Below are positions 8,503 through 16,808 of a DNA stretch of 64,000 bases, piece after piece. The position numbers were made by a program, and so were the translations under genes. The stretch's first letter is position 1; each line of letters opens with the position of its first letter. A model generated the notes under the pieces. The model was not told the origin of the DNA, did not search any database, and was given only the letters and a program-made list of their open reading frames with translations. This stretch comes from Loktanella sp. 5RATIMAR09 (lineage in GTDB: Bacteria; Pseudomonadota; Alphaproteobacteria; Rhodobacterales; Rhodobacteraceae): positions 1 through 64,000 of the forward strand of contig NZ_LJAL01000007.1 of the NCBI RefSeq assembly GCF_001419985.1, given 5' to 3'.

Positions 8503-10005
8503 GTGACCAATACGCTCTATGATGCACTCTTTGCGCGCCATGCAGAAAACGACGCCACATTTCTGACGCTGGATGACGGGACAGACGTCAGCTACCGCAG
8601 CTTCGTGCGGCGCGTCGGACAGTTGGCACAGGTGCTGGCGGATGCAGGCGTACACCCGGGTGACCGCATAGTCGTTCAGGCCCCCAAGATCATGGACACG
8701 ATCGCCCTTTACGGTGCCGCCGTTCAAACCGGGGCGGTCTATCTCCCGCTCAACACAGCCTATACGCAAACCGAGCTTGCCTATTTCATCACCGATGCGG
8801 CCCCGCGCATGATCGTATGCGATGCAGACAACGCAAGCGCGATTTCCACAATCTGTGGTGACGACACGGAGCTCTTGACCCTCGCCTCAGACGGCACAGG
8901 ATCTCTTTCCACGGCGGCCGATACCCGCGACGGCACCTTTGCAACAGTCCCGCGTGGTCCCGATGATCTGGCCGCACTGCTTTACACATCCGGCACCACG
9001 GGCCGGTCAAAGGGTGCGATGATGTCGCATAGAAACCTGCTGTCGAACGCGGAAAGCCTGACTGAGCTATGGCAAATCACAAGCCATGACCGGCTGATCC
9101 ATGCCCTGCCGATCTTTCACACCCATGGGCTTTTTGTGGCGATGAACACCGCTTTACTGGCCGGCGCGCAGGTCCGGTTCATGGACGGCTTTGATATTGA
9201 CGCAATTATTGACGAACTGCCCGCGTCTACGCTTCTTATGGGTGTGCCCACCTTTTACACCCGCTTGCTGGCGGATAGTCGGTTAAACAGTGATCTGGTC
9301 GCAAAGATGCGGCTATTCATATCAGGCTCTGCGCCACTACTGGCCGAAACCCATACCGCGTTTGAAAACAGGACCGGCCACCGCATTCTTGAACGTTACG
9401 GGATGACCGAAACCAACATGATTACGTCAAACCCCTATGACGGCGAACGGCTGGCAGGCACAGTCGGCTACGCCCTGCCCGGGACAGAAGTTGAAATCAC
9501 CAATGACGGTCAGCCGGTTGGACCCGGTGAAATCGGGATGATCGAAGTCCGCGGGGATAACGTGTTTCAGGGCTATTGGAACATGCCCGAAAAAACCGCC
9601 GAAGAGCTGCGCGAAAACGGTTTTTTCATCACGGGTGATCTGGGTGTCAAATCAGATGACGGACGGATCACAATCGTCGGGCGGCAGAAGGATCTGATCA
9701 TCTCGGGCGGCTACAACATCTACCCCAAAGAAATCGAAGACGTGCTCAACGATATTGACGGCGTTGTCGAAAGCGCTGTTTTCGGCGTGGCCCACCCCGA
9801 CTTGGGCGAAACGGTGCTGGCGGCAATCGTGTTGGACGATCCCACGCTAACCGTTGATGACATCGCCGCGGCGGCCACGCCGCAACTTGCACGTTTCAAA
9901 CACCCGAGGCGATACATCATCACCGACGCCCTGCCCCGCAACACAATGGGCAAAGTCCAAAAAAATATCCTGCGCGACACGTACCGCGATCTTGGGAAGG
10001 CATGA
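8503..10005 (+). CDS. matB: malonyl-CoA synthetase (acyl-AMP ligase family)
   Basis: This 500-residue adenylate-forming ligase activates malonate to malonyl-CoA with ATP and CoA. The P-loop-like motif LLYTSGTTGRSKGAMMSH lies at about 157-174, the YGMTETNM motif near 298, the hinge GRQKDLIISGGYNIYP near 391-406, and the catalytic lysine in RNTMGKVQK near the end. The overall sequence, including LPIFHTHGLFVAMN, is characteristic of MatB rather than of fatty acyl-CoA ligases. It starts at a GTG with a modest GGAA site and is divergent from tarD across about 185 bp. No malonyl-CoA decarboxylase (MatA) is next to it, so the fate of malonyl-CoA here is open. Confidence 0.88.
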   Translation: MTNTLYDALFARHAENDATFLTLDDGTDVSYRSFVRRVGQLAQVLADAGVHPGDRIVVQAPKIMDTIALYGAAVQTGAVYLPLNTAYTQTELAYFITDAAPRMIVCDADNASAISTICGDDTELLTLASDGTGSLSTAADTRDGTFATVPRGPDDLAALLYTSGTTGRSKGAMMSHRNLLSNAESLTELWQITSHDRLIHALPIFHTHGLFVAMNTALLAGAQVRFMDGFDIDAIIDELPASTLLMGVPTFYTRLLADSRLNSDLVAKMRLFISGSAPLLAETHTAFENRTGHRILERYGMTETNMITSNPYDGERLAGTVGYALPGTEVEITNDGQPVGPGEIGMIEVRGDNVFQGYWNMPEKTAEELRENGFFITGDLGVKSDDGRITIVGRQKDLIISGGYNIYPKEIEDVLNDIDGVVESAVFGVAHPDLGETVLAAIVLDDPTLTVDDIAAAATPQLARFKHPRRYIITDALPRNTMGKVQKNILRDTYRDLGKA

Positions 10006-10063
10006 TTTCGTAGCCGCGCCACACGTAAGAAAAATATTTCAATCGCGTCAGCCATGCAGTACT

Positions 10064-10079
10064 ATTCAAATATACGAAT
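10064..10079 (+). promoter_or_regulatory. SoxR/SqrR-type operator, exact ATTC-N8-GAAT
   Basis: ATTCAAATATACGAAT is an exact match to the ATTC-N8-GAAT inverted repeat I recall for SqrR/BigR-type ArsR repressors. It ends 13 bp before the ATG of the first MBL gene, in an A+T-rich promoter-like stretch. Confidence 0.65.
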
Positions 10080-10092
10080 ATGTAGGTGAGAC

Positions 10093-11013
10093 ATGAAGCT
10101 GACACGCAGAAAAGTCATCCAAGGCGGGGCAAGTGCAAGCTTGGCGGCCGCTTTGACGCAGCCCCTTTGGGCGCAAACGACACTACAGGCGGATGACCGC
10201 ACGCTGAATACGCTGAGCGACGGCAATCTTGTTTTGCCCAAGAGCTTTGCTTTCGGGGGTACACCGCCAGACGGTGCCGATGAGCTGCTTGCGCGCTATG
10301 GCATCACAGGCGACAGCATGACACCCGATTGCAACGTGACCCTGTTGCGCAGCGGTGACCGCACGATTCTGTTTGATGTGGGTGCAGGGCAGGAATTCAT
10401 GCCCAGCGCCGGTAAGTTGCTTAATGCCTTCGATACTTTGGGTGTCGACATTTATGATGTCACCGACGTGGTCTTTACCCATGCCCACCCAGACCACCTT
10501 TGGGGGGTACGCGATGATTTCGGCGATCTGATGTTCCCTGATGCGACCTATCACATGGGCCGCGCTGAATGGGATTACTGGACCGATCCCGACACCGTTT
10601 CCACCATCGACGAGGGCCGTGTAACCTTTGCTGTTGGGGCCCAGAGCCGTCTTGAGCTGCTGGCCGAGCAGATCAACCTCTTTGAGGACGATCAGGAAAT
10701 CCTGCCCGGCGTTCTGTCGCGCATGACCCCCGGCCATACCCCCGGACATATGGCGTTCGAAGTGCAAATGGGCAGCGAAGCGATCATGATCCTTGGCGAT
10801 AGCATCGTGAACCATCATATCGCCTTCGAGAAACCGGCGTGGCTCTCGGGCTCGGATCAGGATCCTGAACTGGCCATGCAGACGCGCCTTGGCTTGCTTG
10901 ACCAGCTCAGCACATCGCAAATGCACCTGATCGGGTTCCACCTGCCGGGTGGCGGTTTGGGCCGTGCGGAACGGCGCGGTGATGGGTTTGTCTTTGTCGG
11001 AGAAGAGACATGA
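10093..11013 (+). CDS. exported MBL-fold metallohydrolase (SoxG-like)
   Basis: This is a 306-residue metallo-beta-lactamase-fold protein with a twin-arginine-like N-terminus (LTRRKVIQGGASAS) and signal cleavage near WAQT (about 27), so it is periplasmic. The metal motif HAHPDH (H130, H132, D134, H135) is intact, as are TPGHTPGH (about 217-224) and the GDS aspartate (about 236). Length and pairing with the next gene recall SoxG of Paracoccus, a non-essential partner of the Sox system. It overlaps the next gene by 4 nt (ATGA). A perfect ATTC-N8-GAAT operator just upstream links it to the sox regulon although it lies away from soxF. The substrate is unknown. Confidence 0.75.
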   Translation: MKLTRRKVIQGGASASLAAALTQPLWAQTTLQADDRTLNTLSDGNLVLPKSFAFGGTPPDGADELLARYGITGDSMTPDCNVTLLRSGDRTILFDVGAGQEFMPSAGKLLNAFDTLGVDIYDVTDVVFTHAHPDHLWGVRDDFGDLMFPDATYHMGRAEWDYWTDPDTVSTIDEGRVTFAVGAQSRLELLAEQINLFEDDQEILPGVLSRMTPGHTPGHMAFEVQMGSEAIMILGDSIVNHHIAFEKPAWLSGSDQDPELAMQTRLGLLDQLSTSQMHLIGFHLPGGGLGRAERRGDGFVFVGEET

Positions 11014-11957
11014 ACCGCTGTGTTCTTGCGGTCTTGGCCGTCCTTGCGACATCCGCTCAAGCCAATGAAAATATCGCGGACCAATATCCCGGTTCCGCTC
11101 TCTACAGCGCACCGGTTGAATTTATCCCCGGTGTCTTTAGCGCGATCGGGGCAACCGCCCCGCCGACTTATGAAAACAGCGGGCATAACAATAACCTCAG
11201 CTTTATCGTTACGGGCGAAGGTGTCGTCGTGATCAATGGCGGCGGGGCCTATCTGCTTGCCAAGGCCTTGCACGACGAAATCAAGGCGCGCACAGACGAA
11301 CCCGTGGTTCTGGTCGTCAATGAAAACGGCCAGGGCCATGCGATGCTGGGCAATTCCTATTGGGCCGAACAGGGCATCCCTATTATCGCCCATGAGGACG
11401 CGGCTGCCGAGTTCGAAGACCGTGGTTTTCGCATTCTCGAAGCCATGCAAGCCCTGAATAAAGAGAAAGCCGAAGGCACCTATCTGCAAGGCCCGACCGA
11501 CACCTTCAGCAATGACTATATCGTCGAGCTTGGCGATTATCGCATCGAGGTACGTTATCTTGGGCCCTCACACAGCGCGGGGGATGTTGTGGTCTGGCTG
11601 CCACACCAAGAGCTTGTGATCGCGGGCGATATCGCCTTTCACGAACGGATGCTGCCGCTCTTTGAAGACACAAATACGCTGGACTGGCTGGACACGTGGG
11701 ACAGCGCGTTCGAGCCTTTGAATGCGACCTATGTGATCCCGGGGCATGGGCATCCGACCAACATGGATCAGGTACGCCTCTACACCAAAGACTATCTGGA
11801 ATATCTCCGCGGCAAGATTGCCGAACATCTTGACGCCGGTGGCGGACTTGCCGAGGCTTACTATGTTGATCAATCGCCCTATGCCCATCTGGACACATTC
11901 GAGGAACTGGCGACCAAGAATGCCGGACGCGTCTATGAGCAAATGGAATTCGAATAA
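11010..11957 (+). CDS. soxH: SoxH-like MBL-fold protein with altered metal site
   Basis: This 315-residue exported protein (signal peptide to about ANA/NEN, residue 18) is of the MBL fold and resembles SoxH and the 'quinoprotein relay system zinc metallohydrolase' group. Several MBL landmarks are present: the beta-strand GEGVVVING, LGPSHSAGD (H188), IAGDIAF (D207) and PGHGHPT (H246). The first motif HxHxDH, however, is replaced by NENGQGHA (104-111), so by alignment H, H, D and H become N106, Q108, H110 and A111. Either this family uses a different metal site or it is not hydrolytic. It is translationally coupled to the preceding MBL gene and convergent with the YeeE/YedE gene. The soxH name is moderate in certainty. 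Confidence 0.7.
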   Translation: MNRCVLAVLAVLATSAQANENIADQYPGSALYSAPVEFIPGVFSAIGATAPPTYENSGHNNNLSFIVTGEGVVVINGGGAYLLAKALHDEIKARTDEPVVLVVNENGQGHAMLGNSYWAEQGIPIIAHEDAAAEFEDRGFRILEAMQALNKEKAEGTYLQGPTDTFSNDYIVELGDYRIEVRYLGPSHSAGDVVVWLPHQELVIAGDIAFHERMLPLFEDTNTLDWLDTWDSAFEPLNATYVIPGHGHPTNMDQVRLYTKDYLEYLRGKIAEHLDAGGGLAEAYYVDQSPYAHLDTFEELATKNAGRVYEQMEFE

Positions 11958-11958
11958 A

Positions 11959-13017
11959 TTACGCGATCACAAGTGACGGGCGGTGCAGCACACGTTGCGT
12001 GACCATCGCCCCCACCCACATGGCGCCCACCGCAACCCAAGCCGTCAGTGCGAAAATGGCCCCGCCAGACATGCCTGCACCAACCGCGCAACCACCCGCC
12101 AGCATACTGCCGAAACCCATAAGCGCCGCCCCAACCAGATAGACCTCCATCGGGCTGTCAGGCCCAAAGCGCTGGATGCGCGCCTCTTTCGTGGCCAGCG
12201 CCATCACACCCGCGCCGACAAAGACACCAGGCACAAGCCCGATACCAAAGCCAAGCGGCAGTTCGGTGCTATTGACCAGCCCCATAAGCGTATCTGTCGA
12301 GGGACCCGTGAACGTGATCGAGGATATGGCGACCACCTCGAATGAATTCATCGCAACCGCATAGGTCCCGAACCACCCCAGTGCCACCGCAAGCCCGACA
12401 CCGACAGCAGCTACTGCGTGAGTGGTTTTCACATTCTGGCGGCGGCTGAGCACCAGCGCCGCACCCAAAGCTGCCACCGCGATCAATGCCGCCAGTGATG
12501 ACGTCAAACCTGTCTGCCAAAGCAGACTGCGCGTGGCCCCGCCCGGCACCACCCATAGCGATGCAAGCCCTTCACGCGCGGGTGCCAGCGCGCCGCGCAG
12601 CGCGGATTGCGCGACCAGCGTCAGCACCAGTCCCGTGACGATAGCCCGCAGGTTTCCAGTGGCCGACAGCACCAGCAACCGGCTGGCGCAGCCGCGCGCA
12701 AGGATCATGCCAACCCCGAACATCAGCCCGCCGATGATCGCGCCGGACATGCTACCTGTCGTGGCCAGTTGACGGCTTTGCGACACATCAAGCCAGCCCA
12801 GTACAATCAGGGTCTGAACCGCCAAAACTCCGGCAGAAAACGCAATCAACCAGATGGACAGACGCGGGCCCAGTTTGCCTTCTGCCACTTCAACCGTGGC
12901 CGCACGCAGGCAAAACCGCGAATGCTGGGCTGTGGCACCAAACAGCACCCCCACCAGGCCACCCAAGGCCATCAGGATGGCCCCTTCACCATAAGTCTCG
13001 ATCAGATTTTCAAGCAT
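11959..13017 (-). CDS. YeeE/YedE family membrane transporter
   Basis: This 352-residue polytopic membrane protein belongs to the YeeE/YedE (sulf_transp, TsuA-like) family, whose members import thiosulfate or other reactive sulfur. The repeated signature with conserved cysteines is visible: SRFCLRAA near 33-40, ARGCASRLL near 107-115 and AGGCAVGAGMSGG near 303-315. The chosen ATG has AAGG and GGGG upstream; a longer frame to 13062 lacks support. It lies 69 bp after hemA on the same strand and may be co-transcribed with DUF302-hemA. It is the first of two such transporters at opposite ends of the sox region, and probably supplies or removes a sulfur compound. Confidence 0.85.
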   Translation of the reverse strand: MLENLIETYGEGAILMALGGLVGVLFGATAQHSRFCLRAATVEVAEGKLGPRLSIWLIAFSAGVLAVQTLIVLGWLDVSQSRQLATTGSMSGAIIGGLMFGVGMILARGCASRLLVLSATGNLRAIVTGLVLTLVAQSALRGALAPAREGLASLWVVPGGATRSLLWQTGLTSSLAALIAVAALGAALVLSRRQNVKTTHAVAAVGVGLAVALGWFGTYAVAMNSFEVVAISSITFTGPSTDTLMGLVNSTELPLGFGIGLVPGVFVGAGVMALATKEARIQRFGPDSPMEVYLVGAALMGFGSMLAGGCAVGAGMSGGAIFALTAWVAVGAMWVGAMVTQRVLHRPSLVIA

Positions 13018-13086
13018 ACCTTGGCCCCGTCCAATGATCTTGGCTGTACCAACGCAGGGCACGGGGCGCCTTGATGCAAGTCAATC

Positions 13087-14307
13087 CTACTGTGCAGCCA
13101 TTGGCAGACGTGCCAATTGGCATTGGGTCCAAAGGGTTTCCAATGCACTGACAAGATGGTCAATATCGGCGGCCGAGTGCACCGGCGACGGGGTGATCCG
13201 CAAACGCTCGGTACCTTTGGGGACTGTGGGATAATTGATCGGCTGGATGTAGATGCCATAATCCCGCATCAGAATATCGGACAGGTATTTGCATTTTACC
13301 GGATCGCCCACCATCACCGGAATGATATGGCTGGCGTTGTCGATATGCGGAATACCAATCGCATCAAGACGCGCGCGGACTTCGGCGACTTTCTCCTTTT
13401 GGGCCGCACGTTCCGCCGCACTGGATTTCAAATGCCGGATCGAGGCCGTAGCACCGGCTGCAACAGCAGGCGGAAGGGCTGTGGTAAAAATAAACCCGCT
13501 GGCAAAAGATCGGACAAAGTCACACAGATCAGCCGAGGCCGCGATATAACCGCCCATCACACCGTAAGCTTTGCCCAGCGTTCCTTCAATCACCGTGACA
13601 CGGTCCATCAGGCCTTCACGTTCAGCGATCCCGCCGCCACGAGGGCCGTAAAGACCCACGGCATGCACCTCATCCAGATAGGTCATGGCGTTGTATTTTT
13701 CGGCCAGATCACAAATTTCAGCGATGGGCGCGATATCGCCATCCATGGAATATACGCTTTCAAAGGCGACCAGTTTCGCCCGCTCAAGCGGCTGGGCGGC
13801 CAGCAGTTCTTCGAGATGCTCTAGATCATTATGCCGCCAAATCTGGCGCTCTGCCTTGGAATGGCGAATACCCTCAATCATACTGGCGTGGTTGAGCGCG
13901 TCAGACAGCACCAGACAATCGGGGATTTTCGCAGCCAGCGTGCCAAGTGCCGCCCAGTTGGACACATAACCGCTGGTGAATAATAACGCCGCCTCCTTCT
14001 TGTGCAGATCGGCCAGTTCGGCTTCCAGCAACACATGGTTGTGGGTCGTCCCCGAGATATTCCGCGTCCCGCCTGCGCCCGCACCAACCGTATCCAGCGC
14101 CTCGTGCATAGCGGACAGCACATCAGGGTGCTGCCCCATGCCCAGATAGTCATTCGAGCACCAGATCGTCACATTGCGCGCTTGCGCACCGTGATTGGTT
14201 GCCTGCGGAAAATTCCCGCAATGGCGTTCAAGGTCCGCAAAAAAACGGTAGTTGCCTTCATCCTGCAACTGCGCAAGTGCTGTCGCGAAATATCCGTCGT
14301 AATTCAT
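13087..14307 (-). CDS. hemA: 5-aminolevulinate synthase
   Basis: This 406-residue PLP enzyme condenses glycine and succinyl-CoA to 5-aminolevulinate, the first step of heme synthesis in alphaproteobacteria (Shemin pathway). It begins with the standard MNYDGYF start, has the glycine-rich [13 protein letters not shown] loop (75-87), the [11 protein letters not shown] motif (211-221), and the PLP lysine K246 in [13 protein letters not shown]. Length is normal. Its ATG is 8 nt after the DUF302 stop, so the two are probably one operon with the Fnr-like box upstream of DUF302. Location inside a sox locus makes sense, since SoxXA, SoxD and SoxE all need heme c. Confidence 0.95.
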   Translation of the reverse strand: MNYDGYFATALAQLQDEGNYRFFADLERHCGNFPQATNHGAQARNVTIWCSNDYLGMGQHPDVLSAMHEALDTVGAGAGGTRNISGTTHNHVLLEAELADLHKKEAALLFTSGYVSNWAALGTLAAKIPDCLVLSDALNHASMIEGIRHSKAERQIWRHNDLEHLEELLAAQPLERAKLVAFESVYSMDGDIAPIAEICDLAEKYNAMTYLDEVHAVGLYGPRGGGIAEREGLMDRVTVIEGTLGKAYGVMGGYIAASADLCDFVRSFASGFIFTTALPPAVAAGATASIRHLKSSAAERAAQKEKVAEVRARLDAIGIPHIDNASHIIPVMVGDPVKCKYLSDILMRDYGIYIQPINYPTVPKGTERLRITPSPVHSAADIDHLVSALETLWTQCQLARLPMAAQ

Positions 14308-14315
14308 CGTTATCC

Positions 14316-14747
14316 TTATCCGCCCACCGCTTCCTGTACGATCTCATCCAAGAGCATCTGGACCTTTTGCATCTCACCTTCTGGATAGGTGCGATGGCCC
14401 ACCAGAACCTCGCCCTCTAGCGTGGCCACGAAGATGCCATAGGGGCAATGCGCGATATTCATGGGGTCCGCTTCCATCACCTCGCGCGAGAGTTGGGCAG
14501 AGCAGAACAAGAAGATATCCGCCCCCTCAAAAAGCATCTTGTCACTGCCGACATCCTCGGCTGTGCGCGCCAGCATTTCGCCGGTGTGACTGACGTAATC
14601 AATCACAAGGCCTTTGCCGATGATGGCGTTCTCGACCGCAAAAGTCGCGTCATCAAAGCTGCCGTCAAAGGGATAGGTTACAGCCTCTTGTGCCCCAACC
14701 TGCGACGCAGCCAAACCCATGAACATGCCGATAAGTAAATTTTTCAT
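14316..14747 (-). CDS. exported DUF302 protein
   Basis: This 143-residue protein has a signal peptide (about 1-20, ending VGAQE) and a DUF302-like domain with the pattern [27 protein letters not shown]. Two cysteines (about 86 and 102) lie in the domain. DUF302 proteins are often near sulfur-oxidation genes, but no function is settled. The ATG is supported by an excellent TGGAGGAAG site about 5-6 nt upstream; the long frame to 14972 is not plausible. It is the first gene before hemA and has an Fnr-like box 49 bp upstream. Confidence 0.8.
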   Translation of the reverse strand: MKNLLIGMFMGLAASQVGAQEAVTYPFDGSFDDATFAVENAIIGKGLVIDYVSHTGEMLARTAEDVGSDKMLFEGADIFLFCSAQLSREVMEADPMNIAHCPYGIFVATLEGEVLVGHRTYPEGEMQKVQMLLDEIVQEAVGG

Positions 14748-14790
14748 ATCACTTCCTCCATTGCAAAAGCCTAGCTGCCTGCGCGTTGGC

Positions 14791-14814
14791 GGGCCCTGAT
14801 ATACATCAAGGCCC
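14791..14814 (-). promoter_or_regulatory. Fnr/FnrL-like box inside a longer palindrome before DUF302-hemA
   Basis: On the minus strand the core reads TTGAT-GTAT-ATCAG (14796-14809), one mismatch from TTGAY-N4-RTCAA. It is flanked by GGGCC and GGCCC arms, giving a longer inverted repeat that could also act as the terminator of soxF. Its centre is about 56 bp before the DUF302 start, fitting a class II site. Confidence 0.5.
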
Positions 14815-14823
14815 GACAGGTGA

Positions 14824-16086
14824 TTATCCGAACATGTCGGCGACGATCCCGTCGTACCATCCGATCGATTCCTGATAGGTGGCCGCGCGCAGTTCATCGC
14901 TTTCGCCCGTCGCACTGACAAAGCCGTCGACCTTGGCGATCTTTTCGTCGGTCGCTTCATATGTCGCGCCAACCTTCACGCCGTCGTCAGTGTCGATCAA
15001 TGACCAGCAGGTGTTGGCAAAACGTGCAGGGAACACAGTTGATCCGGTCAAAGCACCGCGCACCGCATTGGCGCAAACCTTGGCTTGGCTGTTGGCCGAG
15101 AAGCCGGATTTCGGCATATCACCCTGTGCGGCCGCGTCGCCCAGGACATGGATATTGGGGTCCATCTTGGAAGACATATCGGCAGCATTGACAGGCGCCC
15201 AATCACCGTCAGTGATGCCTGCGATTTCGGCAATCCGGCCCGCCTTCATTGCCGGGATCACGTTGCAGACATCAACGTCGTTGACGTCACCATCAATCGT
15301 CAGGGTCATCGCCTGCGGATCAACCGACACATTCGCCCCGCCAAAGTCCGGCCCGATCCGTTCGACCATGCCAGCATAGTGCCGGTTCCAGCCTTCCTCG
15401 AACAAGCCCTGTTTCGAGAAACTCTCTTTGGGGTCGGCAATCAGGATCTTGGCGGTCGGGTTCACCTCTTTGAGCGTATGCGCCACCATCGAGATCCGCT
15501 CATACGGGCCGGGCGGGCAGCGGTACGGGTTCGGCGGTGCAACCATCGCAAAGGTACCGCCCTGCGGCATCGCCATGATCTGCGCCTTGAGCAGTTCGGT
15601 CTGGGTCCCGCCTTTATAGGCATGTGGCATCGCGGTTTGTGCAGACACATCCCAGCCCTCAACGGCACCGTCCACAAAGTCAATACCGGGTGACAGGATC
15701 AGACGGTCATAAGGCAGGGTACTGCCACCGGCGAGTGTGACAGTCTTGGCGTCACGGTCCACACCAACGGCCCAGTCGTGAATGACGTTGATGCCGTAAT
15801 CGGAAGCGAGCGTGCCATAGCTATGGCCGAGCGAGCCCATGTCACGGAAGCCGCCCAAGTAAAGGTTTGAAAAGAAACAGGTGTAATAGGTGCGTGTCGG
15901 CTCGACCAAAGTGACGTCAAGCGCGCCCTGACTGTCCTTGGCCAGATAGCGTGCCGCGGTCGCACCGCCCGCACCGCCGCCAATCACGACAACGCGGGGT
16001 TTACCCTGTGCGCGCACCATCGGTGCGGCCAGCAATCCCGTTGTCGCAGCCGCTGATCCCAGAAACGTCCTTCGGTCAAGTTTCAT
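14824..16086 (-). CDS. soxF: flavocytochrome c sulfide dehydrogenase, flavoprotein subunit
   Basis: This 420-residue periplasmic FAD protein has a twin-arginine signal (LDRRTFLGSAAAT) and the dinucleotide-binding motif VVVIGGGAGGATAARYL (about 32-48). A conserved cysteine lies in YYTCFF (about 71) and a second in FANTCWSLID near the C-terminus, as expected for the redox-active pair of the FCSD flavoprotein. With SoxE it would form a sulfide dehydrogenase. The ATG at 16086 has a GGAGGAAAG site upstream and lies 26 nt after the soxE stop. Length equals the usual SoxF size. It closes the soxBCDEF block. Confidence 0.93.
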   Translation of the reverse strand: MKLDRRTFLGSAAATTGLLAAPMVRAQGKPRVVVIGGGAGGATAARYLAKDSQGALDVTLVEPTRTYYTCFFSNLYLGGFRDMGSLGHSYGTLASDYGINVIHDWAVGVDRDAKTVTLAGGSTLPYDRLILSPGIDFVDGAVEGWDVSAQTAMPHAYKGGTQTELLKAQIMAMPQGGTFAMVAPPNPYRCPPGPYERISMVAHTLKEVNPTAKILIADPKESFSKQGLFEEGWNRHYAGMVERIGPDFGGANVSVDPQAMTLTIDGDVNDVDVCNVIPAMKAGRIAEIAGITDGDWAPVNAADMSSKMDPNIHVLGDAAAQGDMPKSGFSANSQAKVCANAVRGALTGSTVFPARFANTCWSLIDTDDGVKVGATYEATDEKIAKVDGFVSATGESDELRAATYQESIGWYDGIVADMFG

Positions 16087-16112
16087 CGTCTTTCCTCCCA
16101 ATGATGCATCCG

Positions 16113-16808
16113 TCATTGGATGCTTTCGAAATAGGCCGCCAGAGCGGCAATCTCTTCGTCTGACAACCGGCCCGCCATCATCTGCATGACAGGATGGGCG
16201 CGCACACCTTCCTTGTAGGCATGCATCGCAACGACAAAATCATCTGTCGGCCAGTTTGTGATGGATGGAATACCGGTCGCCGCACCGCTTGACTGATGGC
16301 AGGCCGTGCATTCGCCGGACAGGTATTCGCCATATGCCGGATCCCCAACGATGGCGAGGACCTCGGGGGCCACCGCGTGATCCACTGCAGCCGCCGTGGG
16401 TGCGGCCTCTGGAATGTTTGCAGGGCTGGACGAGAACAGACGCAGATAGGCCAGCAAATCGTCGCGGTCTTGCTGTTCCGCGATCCCGCGAAAACTCATC
16501 CGTGTGTTGGACACCAGCACCCTCGGGTTTTCGATAAAACTATCGAGTGTGTCATAGGTCCAGACCAGCCCGCCGGCGGCGGCGCGTTGAAATCCCGCCG
16601 AATACCGAAACCCGTCGGCCTCGCCCGCGGAACGGTCGAAGATATGGTTCAGTTGAGGTCCGATCCGGTTAACCGCCCCCTGCCCGACCTGATGGCAACT
16701 GCTGCATTGGCGAAAGAGTTCTTCGCCCCTTTCGGGATCACCGCCAACTTCGGCAAAGCCGTGGCTGGCGGCGCCCAAAAAGGCAAGCAGCAGAAGCTGG
16801 CGACGCAT
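16113..16808 (-). CDS. soxE: diheme cytochrome c SoxE
   Basis: This 231-residue periplasmic cytochrome has a short signal peptide (1-19) and two class I cytochrome c domains. The heme-binding motifs are CSSCH (35-39) and CTACH (167-171), with methionine ligands likely in NTRMSF (about 104) and VMQMMAG. It is the probable electron acceptor of SoxF. Its ATG overlaps the soxD stop codon (ATGA), so translation is coupled. The frame extends upstream to 16946 only as an open frame inside soxD. The N-terminal domain resembles the C-terminal cytochrome domain of SoxD, suggesting duplication. Confidence 0.9.
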   Translation of the reverse strand: MRRQLLLLAFLGAASHGFAEVGGDPERGEELFRQCSSCHQVGQGAVNRIGPQLNHIFDRSAGEADGFRYSAGFQRAAAGGLVWTYDTLDSFIENPRVLVSNTRMSFRGIAEQQDRDDLLAYLRLFSSSPANIPEAAPTAAAVDHAVAPEVLAIVGDPAYGEYLSGECTACHQSSGAATGIPSITNWPTDDFVVAMHAYKEGVRAHPVMQMMAGRLSDEEIAALAAYFESIQ

